Under the pieces are notes generated by a model, which saw only the letters and a program-made list of their open reading frames with translations, did not search any database and was not told the DNA's origin. From positions 124,001-188,000 of the forward strand of contig NZ_UUOC01000053.1 in assembly GCF_900590755.1 (NCBI RefSeq): a stretch of DNA of 64,000 nucleotides, read 5' to 3'. Shown piece by piece: positions 38,434 to 46,171 of the stretch. A program made the position numbers and the translations under genes. Every line of letters begins with the position of its first letter. Within the stretch, counting starts at the first letter, position 1. This DNA comes from Pseudomonas viridiflava (lineage in GTDB: Bacteria > Pseudomonadota > Gammaproteobacteria > Pseudomonadales > Pseudomonadaceae).

Positions 38434-39468
38434 ATGTCCACTTCCCTGTTCAGCCTGGCCTTCGGCGTCGGCACTCAAAACCGTCAAGGCGCGTGGCTGG
38501 AAGTTTTTTACGCCCAGCCTCTGATCAACCCATCGGCCGAGCTGATCGCTGCTATCACCCCAGTGCTGGGTTACACCGGTGGCAACCAGGCCATCACTTT
38601 CAATACCGACTTGGCGTTGAACCTCGCCGACGCCGTCAAGTCCGTTGACGCGGTACAGGCTGCATTGCTGTCTCGCCTGGCTGAAAGCCACAAGCCTCTG
38701 GTCGCGACCCTGCTCGCCGAAGACGCTGCGCTGACGTCCACGCCTGAGGCTTACCTCAAGCTGCACCTGCTGTCCCATCGCCTGGTCAAGCCACACGGCC
38801 TGAATCTGGCCGGGATCTTCCCGTTGCTGCCAAACGTTGCCTGGACCAGCCAGGGCGCCATCGACCTGGGCGAACTGGCTCCGCGTCAGCTGGAAGCACG
38901 TCTCAAAGGCGAGCTGCTGGAAGTATTCTCCGTCGACAAGTTCCCGAAAATGACCGACTACGTCGTGCCGAGCGGCGTGCGTATCGCTGACAGCGCTCGT
39001 GTTCGTCTGGGTGCTTACATCGGCGAAGGCACCACCGTAATGCACGAAGGTTTCGTCAACTTCAACGGCGGCACCGAAGGCCCTGGCATGATCGAAGGCC
39101 GTGTATCGGCTGGAGTGTTTGTTGGCAAAGGTTCCGACCTGGGTGGCGGCTGCTCGACCATGGGCACTCTGTCCGGTGGCGGCAACATCATCATCAAGGT
39201 GGGCGAAGGCTGCCTGATCGGCGCTAACGCCGGTATCGGCATTCCGCTGGGCGACCGCAACACCGTCGAGTCTGGTCTGTATGTGACTGCGGGCACCAAA
39301 GTCGCGCTGCTGGATGACCAGAATCAACTGGTGAAAGTCGTTAAAGCACGTGAGCTGGCCGGTCAATCCGACCTGCTGTTCCGTCGCAACTCGCAAACTG
39401 GCGCTGTGGAATGCAAAACCCACAAGTCGGCCATCGAGCTGAACGAAGCGCTGCACGCTCACAACTGA
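38434..39468 (+). CDS. dapD: Tetrahydrodipicolinate N-succinyltransferase (long form)
   Basis: DapD succinylates tetrahydrodipicolinate at the entry of the succinylase branch. At 344 residues it is the longer Pseudomonas/actinobacterial type rather than the 274-residue E. coli type. There is an N-terminal alpha/beta region, then left-handed beta-helix repeats (VRLGAYIGEGTTVMHEGFVN, then FVGKGSDLGGGCSTMG). The catalytic-site glutamate and glycine-rich stretch are in GTEGPGMIEGRVSAG. AAGAGG precedes the start. Confidence 0.96.
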   Translation: MSTSLFSLAFGVGTQNRQGAWLEVFYAQPLINPSAELIAAITPVLGYTGGNQAITFNTDLALNLADAVKSVDAVQAALLSRLAESHKPLVATLLAEDAALTSTPEAYLKLHLLSHRLVKPHGLNLAGIFPLLPNVAWTSQGAIDLGELAPRQLEARLKGELLEVFSVDKFPKMTDYVVPSGVRIADSARVRLGAYIGEGTTVMHEGFVNFNGGTEGPGMIEGRVSAGVFVGKGSDLGGGCSTMGTLSGGGNIIIKVGEGCLIGANAGIGIPLGDRNTVESGLYVTAGTKVALLDDQNQLVKVVKARELAGQSDLLFRRNSQTGAVECKTHKSAIELNEALHAHN

Positions 39469-39481
39469 TCGATGCTGCATC

Positions 39482-39505
39482 AGGTCCGACCTTCGGGTCG
39501 GGCCT
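39482..39505 (+). terminator. Stable TTCG-loop hairpin after dapD
   Basis: AGGTCCGACC-TTCG-GGTCGGGCCT is a 10-bp stem with one G-U pair and a stable UUCG-type loop. No U-run follows, so it may stabilise the 3' end rather than terminate. Confidence 0.5.
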
Positions 39506-39525
39506 GACTCACCGAGTCAACGTAA

Positions 39526-40731
39526 ATGTCCCTTTCTTCTCCCTGGCGCGCTGACTTTCCAGCCATCGACGCCCTCCAACGGCAAGGCCAGACCTATCTG
39601 GACAACGCCGCCACTACGCAAAAACCTCAAGCCCTGCTCGACGCCTTGAACCACTACTACGCCAACGGCGCAGCAAACGTTCATCGTGCCCAGCATTTGC
39701 CCGGCGCTCATGCGACACAGGCCTTCGAGGACAGCCGCAGCAAGGTTGCCCACTGGCTGAATGCCGGTGAAGCAGGCCAGATCATTTTTACCCATGGCGC
39801 AACCTCCGCACTCAATCTGCTGGCCTATGGGTTGGAGCATGAGTTCGTCGCCGGTGACGAAATCGTCATCAGCGCCCTGGAACACCACGCCAACCTACTG
39901 CCTTGGCAGCAACTGGCTTTGCGCAACGACTTGAAGCTCGTCGTGCTGCCGCTCAACGCTCAAGGACTGATTGATCTTGAAGCCGCTGCACAACTGATCG
40001 GCGAGCGCACACGTTTGCTGGCCGTCAGTCAGCTGTCCAACGTGCTGGGTGCCTGGCAGCCACTGCCTGAACTACTGGCGATGGCCAAAGCTCATGGCGC
40101 GCTGACTTTGATTGATGGCGCACAGGGTGTGGTCCACGGTCGCCACGATGTGCAGGCCTTGGGCTGTGATTTTTACGTGTTCTCCAGCCACAAGCTGTAC
40201 GGCCCGGAAGGCGTCGGCGTGTTGTACGGGCGCAACGAGGCGCTGCCGCGTCTGCAACACTGGCAGTTTGGTGGCGAGATGGTCCTGACCACTGATTACC
40301 AGCACGCTAAATTCCGCCCTGCCCCGCTGGGTTTTGAAGCGGGTACACCGCCGATCGCCAGTGTGATCGGTCTGGGCGCAACGCTGGATTACTTGAACGG
40401 TCTAGATCAGGCCGCGGTGCTGGAACATGAAGCGCATCTGCACGCCCTGTTGCTCGATGGCCTGCGCCAACGGGACGGCGTTAAGGTGTTGGGGCAACCG
40501 CAACTGGCGCTGGTGAGCTTCGTCGTCGAAGACGTACACAACGCTGACCTCGCCCATCTGCTCACTGAACAAGGCATCGCTGTTCGTGCCGGGCATCATT
40601 GCGCGATGCCGCTGCTGAAAAGCCTTGGCCTGCCAGGCGCGCTTCGGGTGTCGCTGGCGCTGTACAACGACGAGAGCGATTTGCAGCATTTCTTCAACGC
40701 ACTGGATCAGGCCTTGGAGTTACTGCGATGA
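39526..40731 (+). CDS. csdA: Cysteine desulfurase CsdA
   Basis: CsdA takes sulfur from cysteine as a persulfide, using PLP. It is 401 residues, a group II (SufS/CsdA) desulfurase. YLDNAATTQKP lies at about 25-35, the PLP lysine is in FSSHKLYGPEGVG, and the catalytic cysteine is in RAGHHCAMPLL near residue 358. csdE follows with a 4-bp overlap, which identifies it as CsdA rather than SufS (no suf genes nearby). Confidence 0.93.
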   Translation: MSLSSPWRADFPAIDALQRQGQTYLDNAATTQKPQALLDALNHYYANGAANVHRAQHLPGAHATQAFEDSRSKVAHWLNAGEAGQIIFTHGATSALNLLAYGLEHEFVAGDEIVISALEHHANLLPWQQLALRNDLKLVVLPLNAQGLIDLEAAAQLIGERTRLLAVSQLSNVLGAWQPLPELLAMAKAHGALTLIDGAQGVVHGRHDVQALGCDFYVFSSHKLYGPEGVGVLYGRNEALPRLQHWQFGGEMVLTTDYQHAKFRPAPLGFEAGTPPIASVIGLGATLDYLNGLDQAAVLEHEAHLHALLLDGLRQRDGVKVLGQPQLALVSFVVEDVHNADLAHLLTEQGIAVRAGHHCAMPLLKSLGLPGALRVSLALYNDESDLQHFFNALDQALELLR

Positions 40732-41141
40732 GCCTGCCCGTGGATGCACAAACTGCTCTGGACACCTTCGCTCAGCCTCAAGGCTGGGAGCAGCGTGCCC
40801 GTTTGCTGATGCAATGGGGCGAGCGATTGCCTGCACTGACTGACGACGAAAAGTCTGAAGAGCACCTGGTCCATGGCTGTGAAAGCAAGGTCTGGTTGCT
40901 GGGCGATATGACCGACGGCCGCTGGCAGTTTCGCGCCGCCAGTGATGCACGGATGATCCGGGGTCTGGTGGCGCTGCTATTGGCGCGGGTCAACGGCTTG
41001 TCGGCAGAAGAACTCCAGCAAGTCGATTTGCCGGACTGGTTCACACAGTTAGGTCTGAGTCGCCAGCTATCCCCTTCACGCAGCAACGGCCTGAATGCCG
41101 TGCTGCAAAAGATGCGTCAGTTAGCGGCTGACAAAGCCTGA
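40728..41141 (+). CDS. csdE: Sulfur acceptor protein CsdE (SufE family)
   Basis: CsdE receives sulfur from CsdA and stimulates it. The 137-residue SufE-fold protein has its acceptor cysteine at C51 in EHLVHGCESKVWL. The ATG overlaps the csdA stop (ATGA). Its last 25 bp overlap the 3' end of tcdA on the other strand. Confidence 0.93.
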   Translation: MSLPVDAQTALDTFAQPQGWEQRARLLMQWGERLPALTDDEKSEEHLVHGCESKVWLLGDMTDGRWQFRAASDARMIRGLVALLLARVNGLSAEELQQVDLPDWFTQLGLSRQLSPSRSNGLNAVLQKMRQLAADKA

Positions 41142-41962
41142 GGCGGCGGCACCGAAACAGGCTTGGCCCGCTCGGATGGGCGGCGCACTCCCGCAACAAT
41201 CTTGTCCACTGCCTTGGTCGCCGCGACCATACCGAAGGTCGCGGTTACCATCATCACCGCGCCGAAACCACCGGCGCAGTCCAGCTTGACTCCATCACCG
41301 ACAAAACTCTTCTGCAGGCAAATGCTGCCGTCCGGTTTTGGGTAGCGCAGCTGCTCGGTGGAGAACACACACGGGACGCTGTAATGGCGGTTCATGGTGC
41401 GGGAGAAGCCATAGTCGCGACGCAGAGTCGAACGGACCTTCGAGGCCAGCGGATCGTTGAACGTGCGGTTCAGATCGCAGACCTGGATCAGCGTCGGATC
41501 AATCTGCCCACCCGCCCCGCCAGTGGTGATGATCTGGATCTTGCGGCGCTTGCACCAGGCGATCAACGCGGCCTTGGCGTTCACAGCGTCGATGCAGTCC
41601 AGCACGCAATCCAGATCAGGGGTGATGTATTCGGCCATGGTGTCACGGGTGACGAAATCAGCGACGGCATGCACTACGCAATCGGGATTGATCGCCCGCA
41701 GACGCTCAGCCATCACCTCGACCTTGGGCCGGCCAACGGTGCTGTCCAATGCGTGCAGCTGGCGATTGCTGTTGCTGACGCAGACATCGTCCAGGTCAAA
41801 CAGGGAAATTTCCCCTACGCCACAGCGGGCCATGGCTTCCGCCGCCCAAGAACCTACGCCACCGATACCCACCACCGCCACGTGAGCCGCGCGCAAGCGG
41901 TCCAGGCCTTCGATGCCGTACAAACGGGCGATACCAGCAAAACGCGGATCTTCTGAACTCAT
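41117..41962 (-). CDS. tcdA: tRNA threonylcarbamoyladenosine dehydratase TcdA
   Basis: TcdA (CsdL) uses ATP to dehydrate t6A37 of tRNA into cyclic ct6A; CsdA/CsdE support this in E. coli. It is 281 residues of the E1/MoeB/ThiF fold. The nucleotide motif VVGIGGVGSWAAEA lies at about 30-43, with DLDDVCVSNSNRQ and the RPKVEVMAERL helix after it. A hydrophobic segment follows about residue 235 (GAVMMVTATFGMVAA). ATG 41962 is chosen for MSSEDPRFAG. In E. coli csdA-csdE-csdL are co-directional; here tcdA is opposite. Confidence 0.94.
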   Translation of the reverse strand: MSSEDPRFAGIARLYGIEGLDRLRAAHVAVVGIGGVGSWAAEAMARCGVGEISLFDLDDVCVSNSNRQLHALDSTVGRPKVEVMAERLRAINPDCVVHAVADFVTRDTMAEYITPDLDCVLDCIDAVNAKAALIAWCKRRKIQIITTGGAGGQIDPTLIQVCDLNRTFNDPLASKVRSTLRRDYGFSRTMNRHYSVPCVFSTEQLRYPKPDGSICLQKSFVGDGVKLDCAGGFGAVMMVTATFGMVAATKAVDKIVAGVRRPSERAKPVSVPPPQALSAAN

Positions 41963-42073
41963 GACCAATACCCCAAAAACCGGCGCGCATTATAGGCCCT
42001 CGCCGGGCAGAGAGCACCCTAATGGCGGGTAATTGGTCAGAAAATGTACGGAAGAGGATGCATGATTTCTCCG

Positions 42074-43093
42074 TCAGCCATTCTCATCTCTGCGCCGCAC
42101 CAGAACGATCAACGCCGGAGCACCATGCAACAAGATCATCCGGACCAGATGGTGAGAAAGGATGAAGACAACATTAAGTCCTCCACTGAGAGCGACTATA
42201 GCGACTGTCTCGATAGCACCTGGCATATAAGCCATCCACAGCGTAAAAGGATCGATATCCAGAACCCATCCTGAAACACCTGCAAACGCCCCGGCAGTCA
42301 GGAGCATCAACATCACCGACACCAATCCGGCCCGTCCATGGCGAACAAACTCCATCGGCTTAATGTCTTTGAATTTTGAGCCAATTAAAATCCCAAGAAT
42401 GATCGCCGCCAGATCAACAGACCATTGCGGCATTCTGAATCCATGGAGATAGCCAAGCTTGAGATATATGCCGGTCAATATAATTGCTGTGAGCATGAAC
42501 GGCGCAGGAATGCCGACTGCTGATAGCAGGCGACCGGATAAAAGACACAAAACCACAAGGGAGAACAAGCATAGAGCAGTCTGAATATTCAACGGGGCCT
42601 GTTCGCTCGCAACCACCGGCCCTGGCGCGGCCACGCATAAACTAATTATCAGCGTGATCGACAAAAGTCGGACAACCTGAACGACCATCACTTTATTTGA
42701 AGCTTTTTCGGATTCCATCAAATCAAAAACCGCAGCGAGCGCCCCCGGATAAACGGCCAAAAGCGCATCCTTGGAATTCCATCGCTCCGCCTTCCGCAGC
42801 CAGGCTGCACCTACCGCCATCTGAGTAGCAAGGCATAGCAGCAGGAAGCCCAGGCTGGGTAACATCTCAAACGCTTGCAACACACTCCATGACTCAAACA
42901 CCAAGCCGGTAGAAATCCCCAACACGACCTGGACGCATCCCAGCCCGAGCCGGAGTGAGGGAGCGAAATGCCTACGGCAGATGATCAGCGCAGATCCAAA
43001 TATTGACCCCAGCAATAAACCCTGGGGTACGCCAGCCATCTGCAGAGCAGTACCCACTCCTGCTGCGGCGAGAAAAAGTAATAAGGTTTTCAT
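42074..43093 (-). CDS. AbrB-family (PF05145) integral membrane protein
   Basis: The 339-residue protein is almost wholly hydrophobic with about ten membrane segments in two similar halves. Each half contains a GxxxG-rich pattern: GVPQGLLLGSIFGSAL (about 23-38) and a later IPAPFMLTAIILTG (about 197-210). This fits the AbrB/ammonia-monooxygenase-like transporter family, whose substrate is unknown; the names are historical. ATG 43093 follows GGGGG. The gene is alone, and its codon use looks more AT-rich than neighbouring genes (many ATA, TTA and AAA-type codons), hinting at acquisition. Confidence 0.8.
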   Translation of the reverse strand: MKTLLLFLAAAGVGTALQMAGVPQGLLLGSIFGSALIICRRHFAPSLRLGLGCVQVVLGISTGLVFESWSVLQAFEMLPSLGFLLLCLATQMAVGAAWLRKAERWNSKDALLAVYPGALAAVFDLMESEKASNKVMVVQVVRLLSITLIISLCVAAPGPVVASEQAPLNIQTALCLFSLVVLCLLSGRLLSAVGIPAPFMLTAIILTGIYLKLGYLHGFRMPQWSVDLAAIILGILIGSKFKDIKPMEFVRHGRAGLVSVMLMLLTAGAFAGVSGWVLDIDPFTLWMAYMPGAIETVAIVALSGGLNVVFILSHHLVRMILLHGAPALIVLVRRRDENG

Positions 43094-43421
43094 AGCCCCC
43101 AAATACCTAAGACACGAGTGTTATTGCGGTTTTACCCGAGACGTTATCTCTGTAATCACTGATAGAGGGCGAGTATGCGCAGGCAATCAACTTCTGAATG
43201 CCAGACGATTCTCTAAATACCATCGGAAATGTCGCTGCGGCTGGACGGCCCCGGGAGCGAGTTCTCGCTAGCACGTTGGAGCCTTCAAGTGCCGGACAAT
43301 CAAGGTGGTCGCTGTTGTGCGGAGTAGTGGAGGTTATGTTTCCCGCACATCACTAAACGGCGGCCTCCCATCGCCGTTTTGCTTTAAGATAGGCGCCTTT
43401 TTCGCGCACTTCATACGATCT
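43094..43421. other. AT-richer intergenic DNA upstream of dapE
   Basis: This is 328 bp without a convincing gene. It contains the hairpin at 43355-43379 and ordinary sequence. Short frames that cross it (for example 43305-43499) depend on reading the REP pair, so I do not accept them. It presumably holds the promoters of the membrane-protein gene and of dapE. Confidence 0.5.
43355..43379 (+). terminator. Terminator-like hairpin without an upstream gene
   Basis: AAACGGCG pairs with CGCCGTTT around a 9-base loop, followed by TGCTTTAAG. It is oriented on the plus strand where no gene precedes it, so it could end a short non-coding transcript or be relict. Confidence 0.4.
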
Positions 43422-43493
43422 GTAGGAGCTGCCGCAGGCTGCGAAGGCGTAAGCCTGCACACACCGCGGTTCGCAGCCTGCGGCAGCTCCTAC
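43422..43493. repeat. REP pair upstream of dapE
   Basis: GTAGGAGCTGCCGCAGGCTG and its inverse complement (GCCTGCGGCAGCTCCTAC) flank the spacer. It ends 35 bp before the dapE start codon, so it must lie in the dapE promoter or leader region. Confidence 0.88.
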
Positions 43494-43528
43494 GGATAGC
43501 AGCGCTTTCAAATTTGGAGTTTTTGTTC

Positions 43529-44680
43529 ATGACGGCCCCAGCCGACCTTTCGCCCACGCTGCAACTCGCCTGCGACCTGATCCGTCGTCCTTCGGTCACG
43601 CCTATCGACGCCGATTGTCAGGCGGTGATGATGCAACGCCTAGGGGACGCGGGCTTCAAGCTGGAGCCGATGCGCATCGAAGATGTGGATAATTTCTGGG
43701 CCAGCCATGGCAACAATGAAGGGCCGGTGCTGTGCTTCGCCGGGCACACCGACGTGGTGCCGACCGGCCCGGTGCAAGCCTGGCAGACTGATCCGTTCGA
43801 TGCGTTGATCGACGAACACGGCATGCTCTGTGGCCGTGGCGCCGCCGACATGAAAGGCAGCCTGGCGGCGATGCTGGTGGCGGCCGAGCGTTTCGTGGGT
43901 GACCATCCGAACCACAAGGGCAAGGTCACGTTCCTGATCACCAGCGACGAAGAGGGCCCGGCCCATCACGGCACTAAAGCGGTGGTGGAGCGCCTGCGCG
44001 AGCGTAACGAGCGTCTGGACTGGTGCATCGTCGGCGAGCCGTCGAGTACCACGCTGGTAGGCGATGTGGTGAAAAACGGCCGTCGCGGTTCTCTGGGCGC
44101 AACCCTGACCGTACGCGGCAAACAAGGCCATGTGGCCTACCCGCATCTGGCCCGCAACCCGATTCATCTGGCCGCCCCGGCGCTGGCTGAACTGGCCGCA
44201 GAGCATTGGGATGAAGGCAATGATTTCTTCCCGCCCACCAGCTTCCAGATTTCCAACCTGAACTCGGGCACGGGTGCGACAAATGTGATTCCGGGTGATC
44301 TGGTGGCGGTGTTCAATTTCCGCTTCTCGACTGAATCCACCGTCGAAGGCCTGCAACAACGGGTCGGCACCATCCTCGACAAACACGGCCTGGACTGGCA
44401 CGTGGACTGGGCATTGTCTGGTCTGCCCTTCCTCACCGAGCCGGGTGATTTGCTGGACGCAGTTTCGGCGAGCATCAAGGCGGTTACCGGTCGCGAGACC
44501 AAGGCGTCTACCAGCGGCGGTACTTCCGATGGGCGCTTCATCGCGACCCTGGGTACTCAAGTCGTCGAGCTGGGGCCTGTCAACGCGACTATCCACCAGG
44601 TCAACGAACGCATCCTGGCCAGCGACCTCGACGTGCTGACCGAGATCTACTATCAGACTCTGGTCAAGTTGCTCGCCTGA
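43529..44680 (+). CDS. dapE: Succinyl-diaminopimelate desuccinylase
   Basis: DapE hydrolyses N-succinyl-LL-DAP to LL-DAP and succinate. It is a 383-residue M20-family dizinc peptidase. Zinc and catalytic residues lie in CFAGHTDVVPTG (His, Asp), GRGAADMKGS (Asp), TSDEEGPA (Glu pair) and VNATIHQVNER (His). The start at 43529 has TTGGAG 9 bases upstream. The stop overlaps the rlmA ATG by one base (TGATG). Confidence 0.97.
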   Translation: MTAPADLSPTLQLACDLIRRPSVTPIDADCQAVMMQRLGDAGFKLEPMRIEDVDNFWASHGNNEGPVLCFAGHTDVVPTGPVQAWQTDPFDALIDEHGMLCGRGAADMKGSLAAMLVAAERFVGDHPNHKGKVTFLITSDEEGPAHHGTKAVVERLRERNERLDWCIVGEPSSTTLVGDVVKNGRRGSLGATLTVRGKQGHVAYPHLARNPIHLAAPALAELAAEHWDEGNDFFPPTSFQISNLNSGTGATNVIPGDLVAVFNFRFSTESTVEGLQQRVGTILDKHGLDWHVDWALSGLPFLTEPGDLLDAVSASIKAVTGRETKASTSGGTSDGRFIATLGTQVVELGPVNATIHQVNERILASDLDVLTEIYYQTLVKLLA

Positions 44681-45489
44681 TGCTGACCTGCCCGATCTGC
44701 TCTGCCCCGCTGACGGCGGTGGCCAATGGCGTGGCTTGCCCGGCCAACCATCGCTTTGACCGTGCGCGCCAGGGTTATCTGAACCTGTTGCCGGTGCAGC
44801 ACAAGAACAGCCGTGATCCTGGGGACAATCAGGCCATGGTTGAAGCCCGCCGGGATTTCCTCAACGCGGGCCATTACGCACCCGTTGCCAAGCGCCTGGC
44901 TGAACTGGCCGCTGAACGTGCTCCGGCGCGCTGGCTGGACATCGGTTGTGGCGAGGGTTATTACACCGCGCAAATCGCCGACGCCTTGCCGGACGCCGAT
45001 GGCTACGCGCTGGATATTTCTCGGGAGGCGGTCAAGCGCGCCTGTCGTCGCAATCCGAAGCTGACCTGGTTGATCGCCAGCATGGCCCGTGTTCCCTTGC
45101 CGGATGCCAGCTGCCAGTTTCTGGCCAGTGTGTTCAGTCCGCTGGACTGGAACGAAGCCAAACGCTTGCTGACACCGGGGGGCGGCCTGATGCGCGTCGG
45201 GCCGACCAACGAGCATTTGATGGAGCTGCGCGAGCGGCTTTACGACGAAGTACGCGACTATGCAGACGACAAGCACCTGGCACTGGTGCCGGAAGGCATG
45301 GCCCTTGCGCACAGCGAAACCCTGCGTTTCAAGCTGACGCTGGTTGACGGTCAGGCCCGCGCCAACCTGCTGGCCATGACGCCCCACGGCTGGCGCGCCA
45401 GTGCTGAACGGCGAGCGAACGTCATCGAGCAGGTCGAGCCTTTCGCGGTCACGGTTTCCATGCGCTACGATTATTTCGTACTGCAATAA
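44680..45489 (+). CDS. rlmA: 23S rRNA (guanine(745)-N1)-methyltransferase
   Basis: RlmA methylates G745 of 23S rRNA. It is 269 residues. An N-terminal zinc finger uses C4, C7, C20 and H24 (LTCPICSAPL, VACPANH). The SAM-binding Rossmann domain follows, with WLDIGCGEGYYTAQIA at about 87-102. It is translationally coupled to dapE, an order seen in other pseudomonads. Confidence 0.92.
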   Translation: MLTCPICSAPLTAVANGVACPANHRFDRARQGYLNLLPVQHKNSRDPGDNQAMVEARRDFLNAGHYAPVAKRLAELAAERAPARWLDIGCGEGYYTAQIADALPDADGYALDISREAVKRACRRNPKLTWLIASMARVPLPDASCQFLASVFSPLDWNEAKRLLTPGGGLMRVGPTNEHLMELRERLYDEVRDYADDKHLALVPEGMALAHSETLRFKLTLVDGQARANLLAMTPHGWRASAERRANVIEQVEPFAVTVSMRYDYFVLQ

Positions 45490-45566
45490 CACACTACGAA
45501 GATGCTCTTTACAGGGCATCCGACTGAATCCGCGAATGGATTTTTTCATTTTCTGACGAGGCATCC

Positions 45567-45944
45567 ATGCGCCAACCCGATATCGAGATTTACCTGAAAG
45601 ACACTGACGTCGACCATAAGGCCATCGCGGCCTGGTTGAGCGACGCTTTGGCCCCATGCACTGAATGGGTACAGAAAGGCCAGACCTGGAAATGCAAGGC
45701 AGGCAATGTACCGGTGACCTGGCTGCCAAAAGCCGTGGGCAAGTGGAACAGCCTGCATCTGGACAGCGACAACACGCCCTGGGAAGACGACATCGCCTGC
45801 GCCCGCGCCGCCTTCGCCGCGCTGAACGTTGAAGTGCGCTGCGCACCCGGCACTTGGGTCGAAGAAGAAAGCGACGAAACCGCCGATCGCTGGATGCGCA
45901 TCAGCGCCGATGGCGAGGAAGAGATTACCTGGAAGACGGCGTAA
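45567..45944 (+). CDS. Conserved hypothetical protein, 125 residues
   Basis: I do not recognise the family. It is small, acidic and soluble, with no signal or membrane segment. The pattern suggests an alpha/beta domain: EIYLKDTDVDHKAIAAWL, a central CTEWVQKGQTWKC with two cysteines, a Trp-rich region, and an acidic tail EEEITWKTA. It begins MRQPDIEIYL with GACGAGG upstream. It lies 77 bp after rlmA and may share its transcript. Confidence 0.8.
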   Translation: MRQPDIEIYLKDTDVDHKAIAAWLSDALAPCTEWVQKGQTWKCKAGNVPVTWLPKAVGKWNSLHLDSDNTPWEDDIACARAAFAALNVEVRCAPGTWVEEESDETADRWMRISADGEEEITWKTA

Positions 45945-45981
45945 CCGAGCAGCCCCCGATTTAACTGACTGGCATTTTCTT

Positions 45982-46071
45982 GTGGGACCGGCTTTAGCCG
46001 GGAAGAGGCCCTGACAGGAGATACATTTGTATCGTCAGGACTGCCGTCTTCCCGGCTAAAGCCGGTCCCAC
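45982..46071. repeat. REP pair, GTGGGACCGGCTT type
   Basis: Perfect 24-bp inverted arms beginning GTGGGACCGGCTTTAGCCGG. It separates the 125-residue hypothetical gene from plsB. The spacer also contains an internal inverted match (CCTGACAGGAG ... near ATCGTCAGGA). Confidence 0.9.
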
Positions 46072-46171
46072 TGAAAAATCCGTAACACCGCTTCGCCCTC
46101 TTTTGCCGATCCCTCGCAGATACGGCACACTACCGGCCTCGCGGGCGCCGCCCCTTTTTTGCAGAAGCCGT

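Noticed and set aside
43305..43499. Short plus-strand frame upstream of dapE
   Set aside because: Its last third is translated REP sequence and it has no ribosome-binding site of note.
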